Positions 34,491 to 43,203 of a stretch of DNA of 59,703 nt are shown here, piece after piece; the first letter of the stretch is position 1, and each line of letters starts with the position of its first letter. This DNA is from CAYFJO01 sp964343305 (lineage in GTDB: Bacteria > Planctomycetota > Planctomycetia > Pirellulales > Pirellulaceae), in the NCBI GenBank assembly GCA_964343305.1, contig CAYFJO010000018.1:1-59703 (forward strand), in the 5' to 3' direction. The notes under the pieces were generated by a model that saw only the letters and a list, made by a program, of their open reading frames with translations, had not been told where the DNA came from and ran no database searches. Both the position numbers and the translations under genes were made by a program.

Positions 34491-35658
34491 AGTGCGGCGA
34501 GCGACTCACCACGTTCACCAGGCAACGAAGGCTACCGTAGTGGCGGTAACAGCCAGTGCAGTTGACCTGACGAACTTCATAGCCAACGCTGGCCCAGACG
34601 TCCGCGGCAGCACGATTCAACTGGTCGACATCGTCATAGACTGGCATGTAGACAATCCGCTTGTCGTCGCGCTGGTCGATGATCACGTTCACGTAGGTGA
34701 GATAGGTGCGGCCATCGCGGCCTGGCACGACGGGGATGCGAACAACACGGTCGCCGGCCTTGCGGCATTGATCAGCCACGGCGTCGAACTGGGCGATCGT
34801 CTTAGCGGAGAAATCCATGCCGTGCGGCGAGCACAAGTCGCTCGCGTCAATTGTCCCCGACTCGGACAAGATTTGTTTGGCTGCCGCCGGATCGCCAACG
34901 ATTATGGTATCCTCTCCAACGGCCATCATGAACATGCCGGCGTGGTAGGGTGGTGCGTCTTCCAAGAGCACGACGCTGCGATTCAACACATTTTCCAGCC
35001 GCTTCCGCAAGTCGCTGCGTGTTTGCACCGTTTGCTGAAGGTTTCGCAACAACACGTCGGGCGTGACAAACACCCGGTGTCGATCCGCAACGAAGTCGCC
35101 GCCATCGAAGAACAGCGAACTGCGTCGCATCGCAACGCGGCGGCCCAGAGCCCGAGCTAGGTCGCGTCCAGTTTGTGCATCGCCCGCCCGTTCCGGCCAG
35201 ATCTCTTCGCTTTTCTCGCTACGAGGACAGAGCAAGGTGGTCAGGTCCTCTTCATCGCGTCTCAAAGCCAGCCAGCGGTCGCGCGACCAGGTGGTGATCG
35301 GATGCCCAACCACGACCGCTTCGAGTTGACAATCGGTCGAACCGACACGTGTGACCAGATCATCAAACGCCGTGCGGTCAGGACAAACGACGTGTACAAC
35401 CACTTCCGGCGGTAGCTGCTGCAAGAAGTCGCGATACGCGCCGCCCACTACGTCCCCCGCTTCGGTGACATAGTGAATCACGATCTCGTGGATCGTCCCA
35501 TCGCAGTCGCTGAGTACCATCGACGGCGAACTGGCCGGCGCAACTGGACGCAGGTCGGCAACCGCCAGCAAGATTGCCGCGCCAACCAGTCCAAGAAGCA
35601 CGCCTAACGGCACTCGCAACCGTGCGGCGGTCGGTCTTGTTGCGGTCGAGGTACTCAT
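34399..35658 (-). CDS. Membrane-anchored agmatine/peptidyl-arginine deiminase-like protein
   Basis: A hydrophobic helix at residues 16-34 (VPLGVLLGLVGAAILLAVA) precedes a pentein-fold domain of the PAD_porph/agmatine deiminase type. Catalytic positions can be matched: D127 in TWSRDRW, FFDGGDF (183-189), H239 in YHAGMFM, and C379 in YGSLRCLVNVV near the end. Such enzymes hydrolyse guanidino groups, releasing ammonia and citrulline-like products. About 30 residues after the active-site cysteine overlap the tail of the convergent DUF1501 gene. The membrane anchor suggests an extracytoplasmic enzyme, whereas typical agmatine deiminases are cytoplasmic. Confidence 0.75.
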   Translation of the reverse strand: MSTSTATRPTAARLRVPLGVLLGLVGAAILLAVADLRPVAPASSPSMVLSDCDGTIHEIVIHYVTEAGDVVGGAYRDFLQQLPPEVVVHVVCPDRTAFDDLVTRVGSTDCQLEAVVVGHPITTWSRDRWLALRRDEEDLTTLLCPRSEKSEEIWPERAGDAQTGRDLARALGRRVAMRRSSLFFDGGDFVADRHRVFVTPDVLLRNLQQTVQTRSDLRKRLENVLNRSVVLLEDAPPYHAGMFMMAVGEDTIIVGDPAAAKQILSESGTIDASDLCSPHGMDFSAKTIAQFDAVADQCRKAGDRVVRIPVVPGRDGRTYLTYVNVIIDQRDDKRIVYMPVYDDVDQLNRAAADVWASVGYEVRQVNCTGCYRHYGSLRCLVNVVSRSPHSTSVVRSDVPLESRREAASEDFARFVSGQR

Positions 35659-35692
35659 GCTGTCTTGACCTGTTGTGTTAGGACTTGTTGGT

Positions 35693-36265
35693 TCAACGTC
35701 CGTCGATTCCTATCGCGTCCCTGTTGCGCGTGACGACAGATTCAGTGTTCGGAACGCGCTGGGCTCCGCGTCTCAGATTGAGCATCTTGGCGAAAGCCGC
35801 TTTCTGATCCGTGTTGCTCATCGTGACCGAAACCGTATTTCCAGCGACTAACTCCTTCTCGGTTGTAAATTGGAACTGCTTTGTTTCGCCCGGTTCCAAA
35901 GTCAACGGAATGCTCTCGGACCAAAGGTAATTTGGCATCGTCGGGGCACGTGACATCCTCGACAACAGACTGCTCGACGTCATGCCGACCCATAAATTGG
36001 TCTCGACTCGTTTGTCTGTCGGATTGGTGGTCTCGATCGTGACGACTGGTTTGTCGCCCGCCGCGTAATCCGGCTTGTCCATCGCCAACTTGATCTCCAG
36101 GCCAGCAATCGTCAGTGTCGGTTGACTAATTATAGGCGTGATTCTGGTCGCGGCATTCGCCTCTTGATCAACCGCATCGACCTGTTCGGGCCCCGCAAAC
36201 ACAAGCGTAAACGCCATCGTCGCCGCCGCCACACCAAGGATGGCCATGATGTCCTGAATCTTCAT
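35693..36265 (-). CDS. Exported protein with Ig-like/BsuPI-like domain
   Basis: The ATG at 36265 has GAGGA eight bases upstream and starts MKIQDIMAILGVAAATMAFTLVFAG, a signal peptide or anchor. About 130 residues of beta-rich sequence follow (LEIKLAMDKPDYAAGDKPVVTIETTNPTDKRVETNLWVGM; LEPGETKQFQFTTEKEL). This is the pattern of CARDB/BsuPI-type Ig-like domains that act in protein contacts. No enzymatic motif is seen. It lies 34 bases upstream of the deiminase-like gene on the same strand and is probably co-transcribed with it. Confidence 0.65.
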   Translation of the reverse strand: MKIQDIMAILGVAAATMAFTLVFAGPEQVDAVDQEANAATRITPIISQPTLTIAGLEIKLAMDKPDYAAGDKPVVTIETTNPTDKRVETNLWVGMTSSSLLSRMSRAPTMPNYLWSESIPLTLEPGETKQFQFTTEKELVAGNTVSVTMSNTDQKAAFAKMLNLRRGAQRVPNTESVVTRNRDAIGIDGR

Positions 36266-36500
36266 CTTTTCGTTCCTCGCAGGTAAGAGAACATGTTCGG
36301 TTTCGGCACAGCCAAGCTCGTGACCATGCCACACCACTATTCTATTGCGAAACACGTCGTGTTCGGGTAACAGCCATGTAACCAGTTGCGAGCGTTAAGG
36401 CGAGCGGCCGGGTGACAGCTTTCATCGAATGAACGCATCGCCGTCCGGAAACCTGGGTTTTGAGCGCATCTGCACACTCTTGAAACATTCAACTTGAGCT

Positions 36501-36512
36501 TGACGATCGTCA
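36501..36512. promoter_or_regulatory. TGACGATCGTCA perfect palindrome
   Basis: A perfect 12-base dyad lies in the 341-base gap between the Ig-like protein gene and the Cys-rich gene of the metal-efflux locus, 95 bases before the latter. It could be an operator, but there is no second copy in the window to support it. The rest of the gap shows no gene. Confidence 0.25.
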
Positions 36513-36606
36513 TTGATTGCCGGAGAATCCCGCGGCTTCTAGAGTGAAATGCTTTTCTTCAAGGTTGCCGGCACGTAGCGCCGATCTCAGGGGATGGTGA
36601 CAGAGT

Positions 36607-37119
36607 GTGTCGCCTCAAACTGCTGAGCAAAGGATTGCTCTTGTGCGTTTTGCTTTTGGTACAACATCACGATTCTTGACTTGGCTTGCAGCCATTCTTA
36701 TTCCGCTGCAATCTCTCCCGATGAGCGCGCCCTGCGGTTGTATTTCTAGCTCTGGTAGCAATCCCTGCTGTCAGCACGTGAAACGAAGTAGCTGCTGCCC
36801 AAAGAACGATGTCAGAAACTGTTGTGCGAGCAAGGCAAACGCTGATTGTCAGTGTTGCTGTCGTGCAAAACCCAGTTCTGACGGTATTTGTCGCTGTGGT
36901 GTCAACTGCCGCTGCAATCAGGACAACGCCCCGCGCCCTGCAACACCACCCGCACAAAACAGAACCGTCAACAAGATTGTCGAAGGTGTGAGTTCCACCA
37001 ATAGTCTTGCCATGCCGCTCGTACCACAGGTTCCTACGCGAGTACAATCAAACTCGTCTCACATCGATGGGCTCGATTCACTAGACGCCTGTGCATCTCT
37101 CTGTCGGTACATTCTTTAG
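36607..37119 (+). CDS. Cys-rich exported metal-binding protein
   Basis: A GTG start (no earlier in-frame start is credible, and GGTGA lies about six bases upstream) opens a 170-residue protein. A hydrophobic segment FLTWLAAILIPLQSLPMSA is followed by a cysteine-packed region at about 43-106 with CGC, CC, CC, CC, CQCCC, CRC and CRC clusters, nearly 20 cysteines in about 65 residues. That density is metallothionein-like. The tail is Pro/Asn/Ser-rich and ends LDACASLCRYIL. It heads the locus encoding a CusBA-like Cu/Ag pump, so a role in binding or sensing such metals outside the cytoplasm is a fair inference. I know of no named family for it. Confidence 0.7.
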   Translation: MSPQTAEQRIALVRFAFGTTSRFLTWLAAILIPLQSLPMSAPCGCISSSGSNPCCQHVKRSSCCPKNDVRNCCASKANADCQCCCRAKPSSDGICRCGVNCRCNQDNAPRPATPPAQNRTVNKIVEGVSSTNSLAMPLVPQVPTRVQSNSSHIDGLDSLDACASLCRYIL

Positions 37120-37269
37120 ACCGGTTTCTACAGCACGTCCGCGCGCTCTTCGAATTCCACATTGAATTCGTTGATCGCGGGATTCGTGTTTCTGTCTTCA
37201 AGCGAATGATAGGTCGAGGCGTGAAAACTCGGGCCTCAATGGGCACATCGGAAGTTTTTGGCTTCGGTT

Positions 37270-37287
37270 GTGTTCAGCACTGAACAC
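37270..37287. promoter_or_regulatory. Candidate operator in front of the efflux genes
   Basis: GTGTTCAG (37270-37277) and CTGAACAC (37280-37287) form a perfect 8-base dyad around CA, 45 bases upstream of the adaptor gene. There is no T-run, so an operator is likelier than a terminator. The rest of the 212-base gap from 37120 shows no gene. Confidence 0.45.
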
Positions 37288-37331
37288 GTCACACATTCAC
37301 TACTCACTTTGTGGAATCGTGAGGTATGCAG

Positions 37332-38780
37332 ATGACCGTTGAGTCAGTTCAGGATCAAAAAAAACAGCTTCCGCTTTGGATGACGATATTGGTCAAGCCA
37401 GCACTGATTGTTGCAGCGGGTGCGATCGTCATTGTGCTGCTGGGGCTCGCGCAGAAAGTTGGATGGATTTCGGCCGGTGGTGGTCCAACGGGCGGATCGG
37501 GGGGCGATGGCAACACTCGGTACATCTGCCCCATGATGTGTACGCCGCCAACGAGCGAGCCGGGGCGCTGTCCGGTTTGTGAGATGGAACTGGTGCCTGC
37601 CACATCGAGCGGCGGTAATGGCGACGACGCGTCGATTGACATCGCACCCGCCGCGCGGCGAATTGCAAATATACGGACGGCTTCGGTGAAATCCGTTCCG
37701 CTTACGCGAACGATCCGTGCGATCGGGCAGCTTAGTTTTGACGAAAGCACATTGAAGACGATATCTGCGTACGTCGACGGACGACTCGACAAATTGTATG
37801 CGGACTACACAGGATTTGTTGTAGAAAAAGGCGAGCATCTGGCTCTGGTGTACGCACCGAAGTTGTATTCAAGTCAGGCGGAGTTGCTGATCGCAAAGAA
37901 ATCGGGCGATGCAAGACTCTATCAAAGCGCCAAGCGGCGAGTCGCTGAGCTTGGTGTGACGACCGAGCAGATCGCCGAGCTTGAAAAGGCTGGCGAAGCC
38001 GACAGTCGCATGCACGTTTGTGCTCCGATCAGCGGAACGATGATCGAGAAGTTCGCGGTCGAAGGCGACTACGTCAAGGAAGGCCAGCCGATCTGCCGCC
38101 TGGCCGACTTGTCGCGCGTCTGGCTGATGCTGGAACTGTTTCCGGAGGACGCTGCGGTGATTCGGGAGGGGCAGGTTGTTCAGACTGAAGTTCAATCGCT
38201 ACCGGGACGCAAGTTTGACGGACGTGTGACGTTCATCGATCCGACGGTTGATCTGAAAACGCGCACCGTCAGCGTTCGCGTGGTGATGCAGAATGGCGAA
38301 AGCTTGCTACGAGTCGGCGACTATGCGGACGCAACGATCGATGTTGATTTATCCGACGAATCGAGGGGCGAAGCGCTCGTAATTCCGCGCAACGCCGTGT
38401 TGATGGCCGGCGGACACAGTGTCGTGTATGTCGAAACCGATCCGGGACGATTCGAACTTCGCCGGGTGACACTCGGCCCCAGCAGCGGCGAAGACATTGT
38501 CATCGAAACGGGTCTATCGAAAGACGAGCAGGTCGCAACGCGCGGCAACTTTCTGATCGATTCGCAAATGCAACTCGCGGGCAATCCGTCGCTGATCGAT
38601 CCGACGCGCGTCGTTCCCGAAATTGAAATCGAGTTCGACGAAGACAGCCTGCCGCCAATTGGGGCAATGGAGATAGCTGACACGCCGTCGGAATTGCCGC
38701 AGATGGAGCTGCCGCAAATGGAGCTGGTCGAACCGGATGCCGAGGAAGCTAAACGCGCGACGCAGGAGACGCTCAAGTGA
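37332..38780 (+). CDS. cusB: CusB-like RND efflux adaptor with heavy-metal-binding domain
   Basis: This membrane-fusion protein links the inner-membrane pump to the outer-membrane channel. One N-terminal anchor helix (about 20-42) precedes a heavy-metal-binding motif YICPMMCTPPTSEPGRC-PVC (C66, C70, C80, C83), the domain found in CusB/CzcB relatives. It is followed by lipoyl/barrel-sandwich and beta-barrel parts (GRLDKLYADYTGFVVEKGEHLALVYAPKLYSSQAELL; GTMIEKFAVEGDYVKEGQPI). I chose the ATG at 37332 because GAGG lies seven bases upstream; an ATG two codons earlier abuts that site. The stop overlaps the GTG start of the pump gene by four bases (GTGA), a sign of coupling. The last 40 residues are acidic. 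Confidence 0.92.
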   Translation: MTVESVQDQKKQLPLWMTILVKPALIVAAGAIVIVLLGLAQKVGWISAGGGPTGGSGGDGNTRYICPMMCTPPTSEPGRCPVCEMELVPATSSGGNGDDASIDIAPAARRIANIRTASVKSVPLTRTIRAIGQLSFDESTLKTISAYVDGRLDKLYADYTGFVVEKGEHLALVYAPKLYSSQAELLIAKKSGDARLYQSAKRRVAELGVTTEQIAELEKAGEADSRMHVCAPISGTMIEKFAVEGDYVKEGQPICRLADLSRVWLMLELFPEDAAVIREGQVVQTEVQSLPGRKFDGRVTFIDPTVDLKTRTVSVRVVMQNGESLLRVGDYADATIDVDLSDESRGEALVIPRNAVLMAGGHSVVYVETDPGRFELRRVTLGPSSGEDIVIETGLSKDEQVATRGNFLIDSQMQLAGNPSLIDPTRVVPEIEIEFDEDSLPPIGAMEIADTPSELPQMELPQMELVEPDAEEAKRATQETLK

Positions 38781-41700
38781 TCAAGACATTCCTCGACTTT
38801 TGCATACGAGAGCGGCTGGTGATTTTGATTGCATCGGTTGCGATTGTGGCGTTTGGCTGGCAGTCGACACAGGAAGTGCCGCTCGACGCGATTCCGAACG
38901 TGGGCGAAAACCAAGTCATCGTACTGACCCAATGGAACGGCCGGTCACCCAAAGATATGGAATTCCAGATAACGTATCCGCTGTCGATCGCGCTGCAATC
39001 GGTCCCTGGTGCCGAAAGCGTGCGGGGCAAGAGCATGTTTGGGTTCAGCTTCGTGCAAGTGACGTTTGCCGATGACGTCGACTTCTATTGGGCCCGGTCG
39101 CGCGTGGCGGAGCAACTGACGACTGTTTCGAATCAACTGCCCGAAGGGGTCACGCCGCGACTGGCACCGGACGCCACGGCGCTGGGCCAGATTTATTACT
39201 ACGTGCTTGAGCCGCCGAAAGGGATGGACCTGGCCGAGCTGCGGTCGAAACAGGATTTCTTCATTAAGTACGCCCTGCAATCGGTGGACGGCGTAGCCGA
39301 AGTCGCGTCGATCGGCGGCTATGTGCGGCAATATCAAATCGAAGTCGACCCGGACAAGCTGCGATATCACGACATCCCGCTCAGTAAAGTCATCGCGGCC
39401 GTGAAAGAATCGAACATTGACGTCGGTGCGAAAACCGTCGAGTCGAGCGGCATGGAGTTTATCGTCCGCGGTCGCGGGTTCATCGGTTCGGGCAAGACCG
39501 AGGGGGAGACGATCGAGCAGATCGAAAACACTGTCGTCATTTCGCGCGACAGTATTCCGGTCCGAGTGCGCGACGTGGCACAAGTGCAGACCGGCCCGGC
39601 ATTCCGTCGCGGGGCGCTTGACTTTAACGGCAGCGAAGCGGTCGGTGGCGTGGTCGTGATGCGCTACGGCGAAAACCCGTGTGACGTGATCCTGCGTGTG
39701 AAGGAAAAAGTCGAGTCGCTCGAATCGGAATTGGATGGCATCAAGATCACAGGCATTTACGACCGCACGCTGTTGATCAACGAAACGACCGCCACGCTAA
39801 CCGACGCCCTGGGGCACGAGATCCTGATCACGATCGCCGTGATGGTTTTGTTTTTGCTTCACGTGCGAGCGAGCGTCGTGATCGCCGTGACGCTGCCGAT
39901 GGCGGTGTTGATGGCGTTCGTGGCCATGAACGTGTTCGGCGTCGATGCCAACATCATGTCGCTGGCCGGTATCGCGATCGCGATCGGCACGATGGTCGAC
40001 ATGGGCATCATCATTTTGGAAAACATCTATGGTGGGTTGGCCCGATGGGAAGCCGACGGATCGCCCGGCGGATCGAAGCGGCGTTTGGAAGTGATCCGCG
40101 AATCGGCGGCAGAAGTCGTGCCGGCGGTGATCACTGCCGTTAGCACGACGATTGTCAGTTTCCTGCCGGTGTTTTATCTGACCGGCCGCGATCACCGATT
40201 GTTTGCGCCGCTGGCTTGGACAAAAACATTCGCGTTGGCAGCGAGCTTGATCGTCGCCGTGACGGTCGTGCCGATGTTGTGTCGGTTGTTCTTGAGAAGT
40301 TCACGAGCGCCACGTTGGGCAGGCCAGGCTGCGGGCGTCGCCGGTGCCGTGCTTTGCGGCGCGTTGTGCTACTTCGTTTGGGGCCAGCGCATCGCGAGTT
40401 GGGTGGGTGTGCCTCTGGCGACGATCGGTTTTACGGTGATCGGCTACCTCGCCGGTATGTGGATGACGCGCGAGACGATTCGGCCGATCGAAGGCAACCC
40501 GGTCAGCCGCTTTGTGCTGTGGCTGTATGCAGGCCGGTTGCGAATGGCATTGAAATACAAAGTTGCCATGCTCGCGATTCCAACTGTGATTTTCCTAGTT
40601 GGGCTGGTGTGCTGGCAAGGCATCCATCGCCAGACGCACTGCACAACGTGCCACGTCGACAATTCGTCGTCTGCGATGAAGTGCCAGGAGTGCGGCGGGA
40701 CGCTTTGGTCGGCGCTGCGTCCGGTCGAGGTCGTGTTCGAAACGCTTGGTGCCGACTTGCACGAGGTGCCTGGTTACACGTGGCTGAAGCAATCGGCCAG
40801 CGGGCTGAAGACAGACGACTGGATCGCGCTGGACGAAGGCAGTTGGTTCTACATGCCGAGCTTGTACCCAGCCGCCAGCTTCTCACAGGCGATGGAAGTT
40901 CTGCAGACGCAAGATGTGCTGATCAAAAACATCCCGGAAGTCGAAAACGTGCTCGGCAAGATCGGCCGCGTCGAATCAGCCCTCGATCCGGCTCCGGCCG
41001 CGATGGTCGAGACATACGTCATGCTCAAGCCGCACAGCGAATGGCGCGACGGCATGACCGAACGAAAAATCTGGGACGAGATCAACCGCGTTGCGACGCT
41101 GACTGGCATCACACCCGCGTCGGCGTTGCAGCCGATCGAGGGCCGCGTCGTGATGTTGCAAAGCGGCATCAAGGCATCGATGGCCGTGCGTGTTTACGGT
41201 GACGGCCTCGAAGGCCTGGCCGACGCTTCGATCGCCGTGGCCGATCAGCTAAAGAAGCACCCGCTGGTCAATGCTGGCACGGTGAGTCCCGACATCGTGA
41301 TGGGCAAGCCGTACTTTGAATTTGAAGTCGACCGAAGTGAAGCCGCCCGCTACGGCATGACCACGATGATGGTCAACCAGGTCGTCGGCGCGGGCCTCGG
41401 CGGTGTCGACGTGACCGCGACGGTGGAAGACCGCGAACGTTATCCGATCCAAGTTCGCTACAGCCGCGATGTGCGCGAACGGATCGACAAACTGGGCAAA
41501 GTGTCGGTCGTCACACACAGCGGCGAAGTCGTGCCGCTTGATCGACTCGCCGACATCACAACGACCTGGGGACCGGGCGCGATCAACAGCGAGGACGCCC
41601 GGCTAGTGGCCCACATCTCGTTCTCACCATCCGGCGCGGCCGGCGACTTGGAGACGGTCGATGCCGTGATGGCGTCGCTGCGAACGGCACGAAAGGACGG

Positions 41701-42337
41701 CAAACTAGAATTTCCCGACGGCAATTTCGAGATGGAGCCGGTCGGTTCATTTCAAAATCAAATCGAAGCCAACAATCGATTGATGTTGATCATCCCGATG
41801 GTGATCTTGATCAACCTGCTGCTGCACTACTTGCACTTCCGCAATCTGCCGATTTCGCTGGTCGTGTTTTCGGGCATCCCAGTCGCAGCGGCCGGCGGCA
41901 TGATCGCGGTGGCTGTGATGGGCGTCGACATGAACACGGCAATGTGGGTCGGCTTCATCGCCCTGTTTGGCCTGGCGGCCGACGACGGCATCGTGATGGC
42001 GACTTACATGCGCGAAACGTTGCAACGTTGCACGATCCGCACCGTCGAAGACATCCGCGCTGCCATTTACGAAGCCGGCCTGAAACGCATCCGCCCCTGC
42101 ACGATGACCACGATCACGACACTGGTCGCACTGCTACCCGTGCTGATGTCAACGGGCCGTGGAGCCGACGTCGCCCGCGCGATGGCGTTGCCGGTGTTCG
42201 GCGGCATGCTGATTGAACCGTTCACCACCTTCATCGTGCCAACACTGTTTTGTGCCTACATGGAATTCAAGATGCGATCGGGATTCGCTGACGAACATTT
42301 TGAAGACGAAGTTCAACAACAGAGGCTCGCTGCATAG
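38777..42337 (+). CDS. cusA: CusA-like Cu(I)/Ag(I) RND efflux pump with zinc-ribbon insert
   Basis: This heavy-metal RND pump of 1186 residues compares with about 1050 for E. coli CusA. The N-terminus (RERLVILIASVAIVAFG, VPLDAIPNVGENQVIV) and proton-relay helix (MSLAGIAIAIGTMVDMGIIILEN) are standard. The three substrate methionines of CusA align with M693 (WFYMPSLYP), M743 (PAAMVET) and M793 (VVMLQSGIK), spaced 50 and 50 residues, which supports Cu(I)/Ag(I) as substrate. Around residues 515-640 there is extra sequence: added hydrophobic segments and a knuckle C622-x2-C625-x10-C636-x2-C639, which is not a standard part of the family. The GTG start overlaps the adaptor stop. Confidence 0.93.
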   Translation: MIKTFLDFCIRERLVILIASVAIVAFGWQSTQEVPLDAIPNVGENQVIVLTQWNGRSPKDMEFQITYPLSIALQSVPGAESVRGKSMFGFSFVQVTFADDVDFYWARSRVAEQLTTVSNQLPEGVTPRLAPDATALGQIYYYVLEPPKGMDLAELRSKQDFFIKYALQSVDGVAEVASIGGYVRQYQIEVDPDKLRYHDIPLSKVIAAVKESNIDVGAKTVESSGMEFIVRGRGFIGSGKTEGETIEQIENTVVISRDSIPVRVRDVAQVQTGPAFRRGALDFNGSEAVGGVVVMRYGENPCDVILRVKEKVESLESELDGIKITGIYDRTLLINETTATLTDALGHEILITIAVMVLFLLHVRASVVIAVTLPMAVLMAFVAMNVFGVDANIMSLAGIAIAIGTMVDMGIIILENIYGGLARWEADGSPGGSKRRLEVIRESAAEVVPAVITAVSTTIVSFLPVFYLTGRDHRLFAPLAWTKTFALAASLIVAVTVVPMLCRLFLRSSRAPRWAGQAAGVAGAVLCGALCYFVWGQRIASWVGVPLATIGFTVIGYLAGMWMTRETIRPIEGNPVSRFVLWLYAGRLRMALKYKVAMLAIPTVIFLVGLVCWQGIHRQTHCTTCHVDNSSSAMKCQECGGTLWSALRPVEVVFETLGADLHEVPGYTWLKQSASGLKTDDWIALDEGSWFYMPSLYPAASFSQAMEVLQTQDVLIKNIPEVENVLGKIGRVESALDPAPAAMVETYVMLKPHSEWRDGMTERKIWDEINRVATLTGITPASALQPIEGRVVMLQSGIKASMAVRVYGDGLEGLADASIAVADQLKKHPLVNAGTVSPDIVMGKPYFEFEVDRSEAARYGMTTMMVNQVVGAGLGGVDVTATVEDRERYPIQVRYSRDVRERIDKLGKVSVVTHSGEVVPLDRLADITTTWGPGAINSEDARLVAHISFSPSGAAGDLETVDAVMASLRTARKDGKLEFPDGNFEMEPVGSFQNQIEANNRLMLIIPMVILINLLLHYLHFRNLPISLVVFSGIPVAAAGGMIAVAVMGVDMNTAMWVGFIALFGLAADDGIVMATYMRETLQRCTIRTVEDIRAAIYEAGLKRIRPCTMTTITTLVALLPVLMSTGRGADVARAMALPVFGGMLIEPFTTFIVPTLFCAYMEFKMRSGFADEHFEDEVQQQRLAA

Positions 42338-42398
42338 AGTCACACCATACAACGGTTTGTTTTGTTTCACCGTCCTACTCAACGAAAGGAATCAGGAC

Positions 42399-42851
42399 AT
42401 GAAGAAAGTAAGAATGCTTTTGGTCGCTTCGATGGTTACCGCACCTGGTCAATTCGCCAGTGCACAGGAATTCTCCGAACGAGATCAACTGCGAGCGGCC
42501 GTTCAAGAGATTTGTCCAGTTTCCGGTCAGAAACTTGGCGAACACGGCGCGCCGATCAAAGTCAAAGTTGGTCAACAGGAAATCTTTCTGTGCTGCAAAG
42601 GTTGTCTCAAAGGCAAGATCAACCAACAACATTGGGCCACGATCCATGCCAACTTTGCCAAGGCGCAAGGCATCTGCCCGGTGATGAAACACAAGTTGCC
42701 TAAGAGTCCCAAATGGACGATCGTCCAAGGCCAGGTCGTTTACGTCTGCTGTCCACCTTGCACGAAGAAGCTCGCGGCTGAACCAGAGAAATATCTGCAA
42801 AAGCTCGACGAGCTGTACACAGCGTCACTGCGAGCCAGACAACGGCGGTGA
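42399..42851 (+). CDS. Small secreted metal-binding protein with two CC modules
   Basis: The ATG at 42399 is preceded by AAAGGA and starts a signal peptide (MLLVASMVTAPGQFASA). The 150 residues contain two similar modules: ICPVSGQKLGEHG...IFLCCKGCLKGKI and GICPVMKHKLPKSP...VVYVCCPPCTKKL. The CPxxxxxL plus CCxxC pattern resembles YHS/TRASH-type metal-binding domains. It lies 61 bases after the pump gene and is probably a periplasmic metallochaperone of the efflux locus. Confidence 0.75.
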   Translation: MKKVRMLLVASMVTAPGQFASAQEFSERDQLRAAVQEICPVSGQKLGEHGAPIKVKVGQQEIFLCCKGCLKGKINQQHWATIHANFAKAQGICPVMKHKLPKSPKWTIVQGQVVYVCCPPCTKKLAAEPEKYLQKLDELYTASLRARQRR

Positions 42852-42888
42852 TAAGTTATCAAAGGCAAGGTTCGTGAGACTATTGTTA

Positions 42889-43019
42889 GAGCCTACGCAT
42901 AAACTCCCCGCAAATCGTTTAACGCCGAGCCGGCAGGCGACGGCCTCGGCGACAAATAACAACTCATGACGAAGCCGTCGCCTGCCGGCTCGGCGTTAAA
43001 CGACCTTACGCGTAGGCTC
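42889..43019. repeat. Nested palindromic repeat, copy 2
   Basis: An inner perfect stem of 28 bases (42917-42944 with 42974-43001, extendable by two pairs) has the same core as the repeat at 30414-30474. A 10-base outer dyad, GAGCCTACGC (42889-42898) and GCGTAGGCTC (43010-43019), encloses it. At 131 bases with nested arms it looks like a small non-coding mobile or REP-like element between the CC-module gene and the outer-membrane gene. The remaining 43020-43203 shows no gene. Confidence 0.8.
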
Positions 43020-43203
43020 GTTAGTTCAATTTGTGACGATTATGCGGATGTGAGCCGAGACGATGTGCGCACATCCGCACAGATCGCTCGCTGGTGAATC
43101 CACTTGTAGTGGCTGTTCACACAGATATGTGACGCCTGACTTTGCATTCGGCGAATCGTCGATATAAAAGGTACGCAAGCTTGCGCAGTTTTGGGGAACA
43201 CGG

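Noticed and set aside
40216..41202. 328-residue plus-strand frame inside the CusA-like gene
   Set aside because: Another frame of the pump gene; extremely Arg-rich and without family resemblance.
42917..43001. Terminator after the metal-binding protein gene
   Set aside because: The hairpin lacks a T-run and its core recurs at 30414-30474, so it is better explained as a dispersed repeat.
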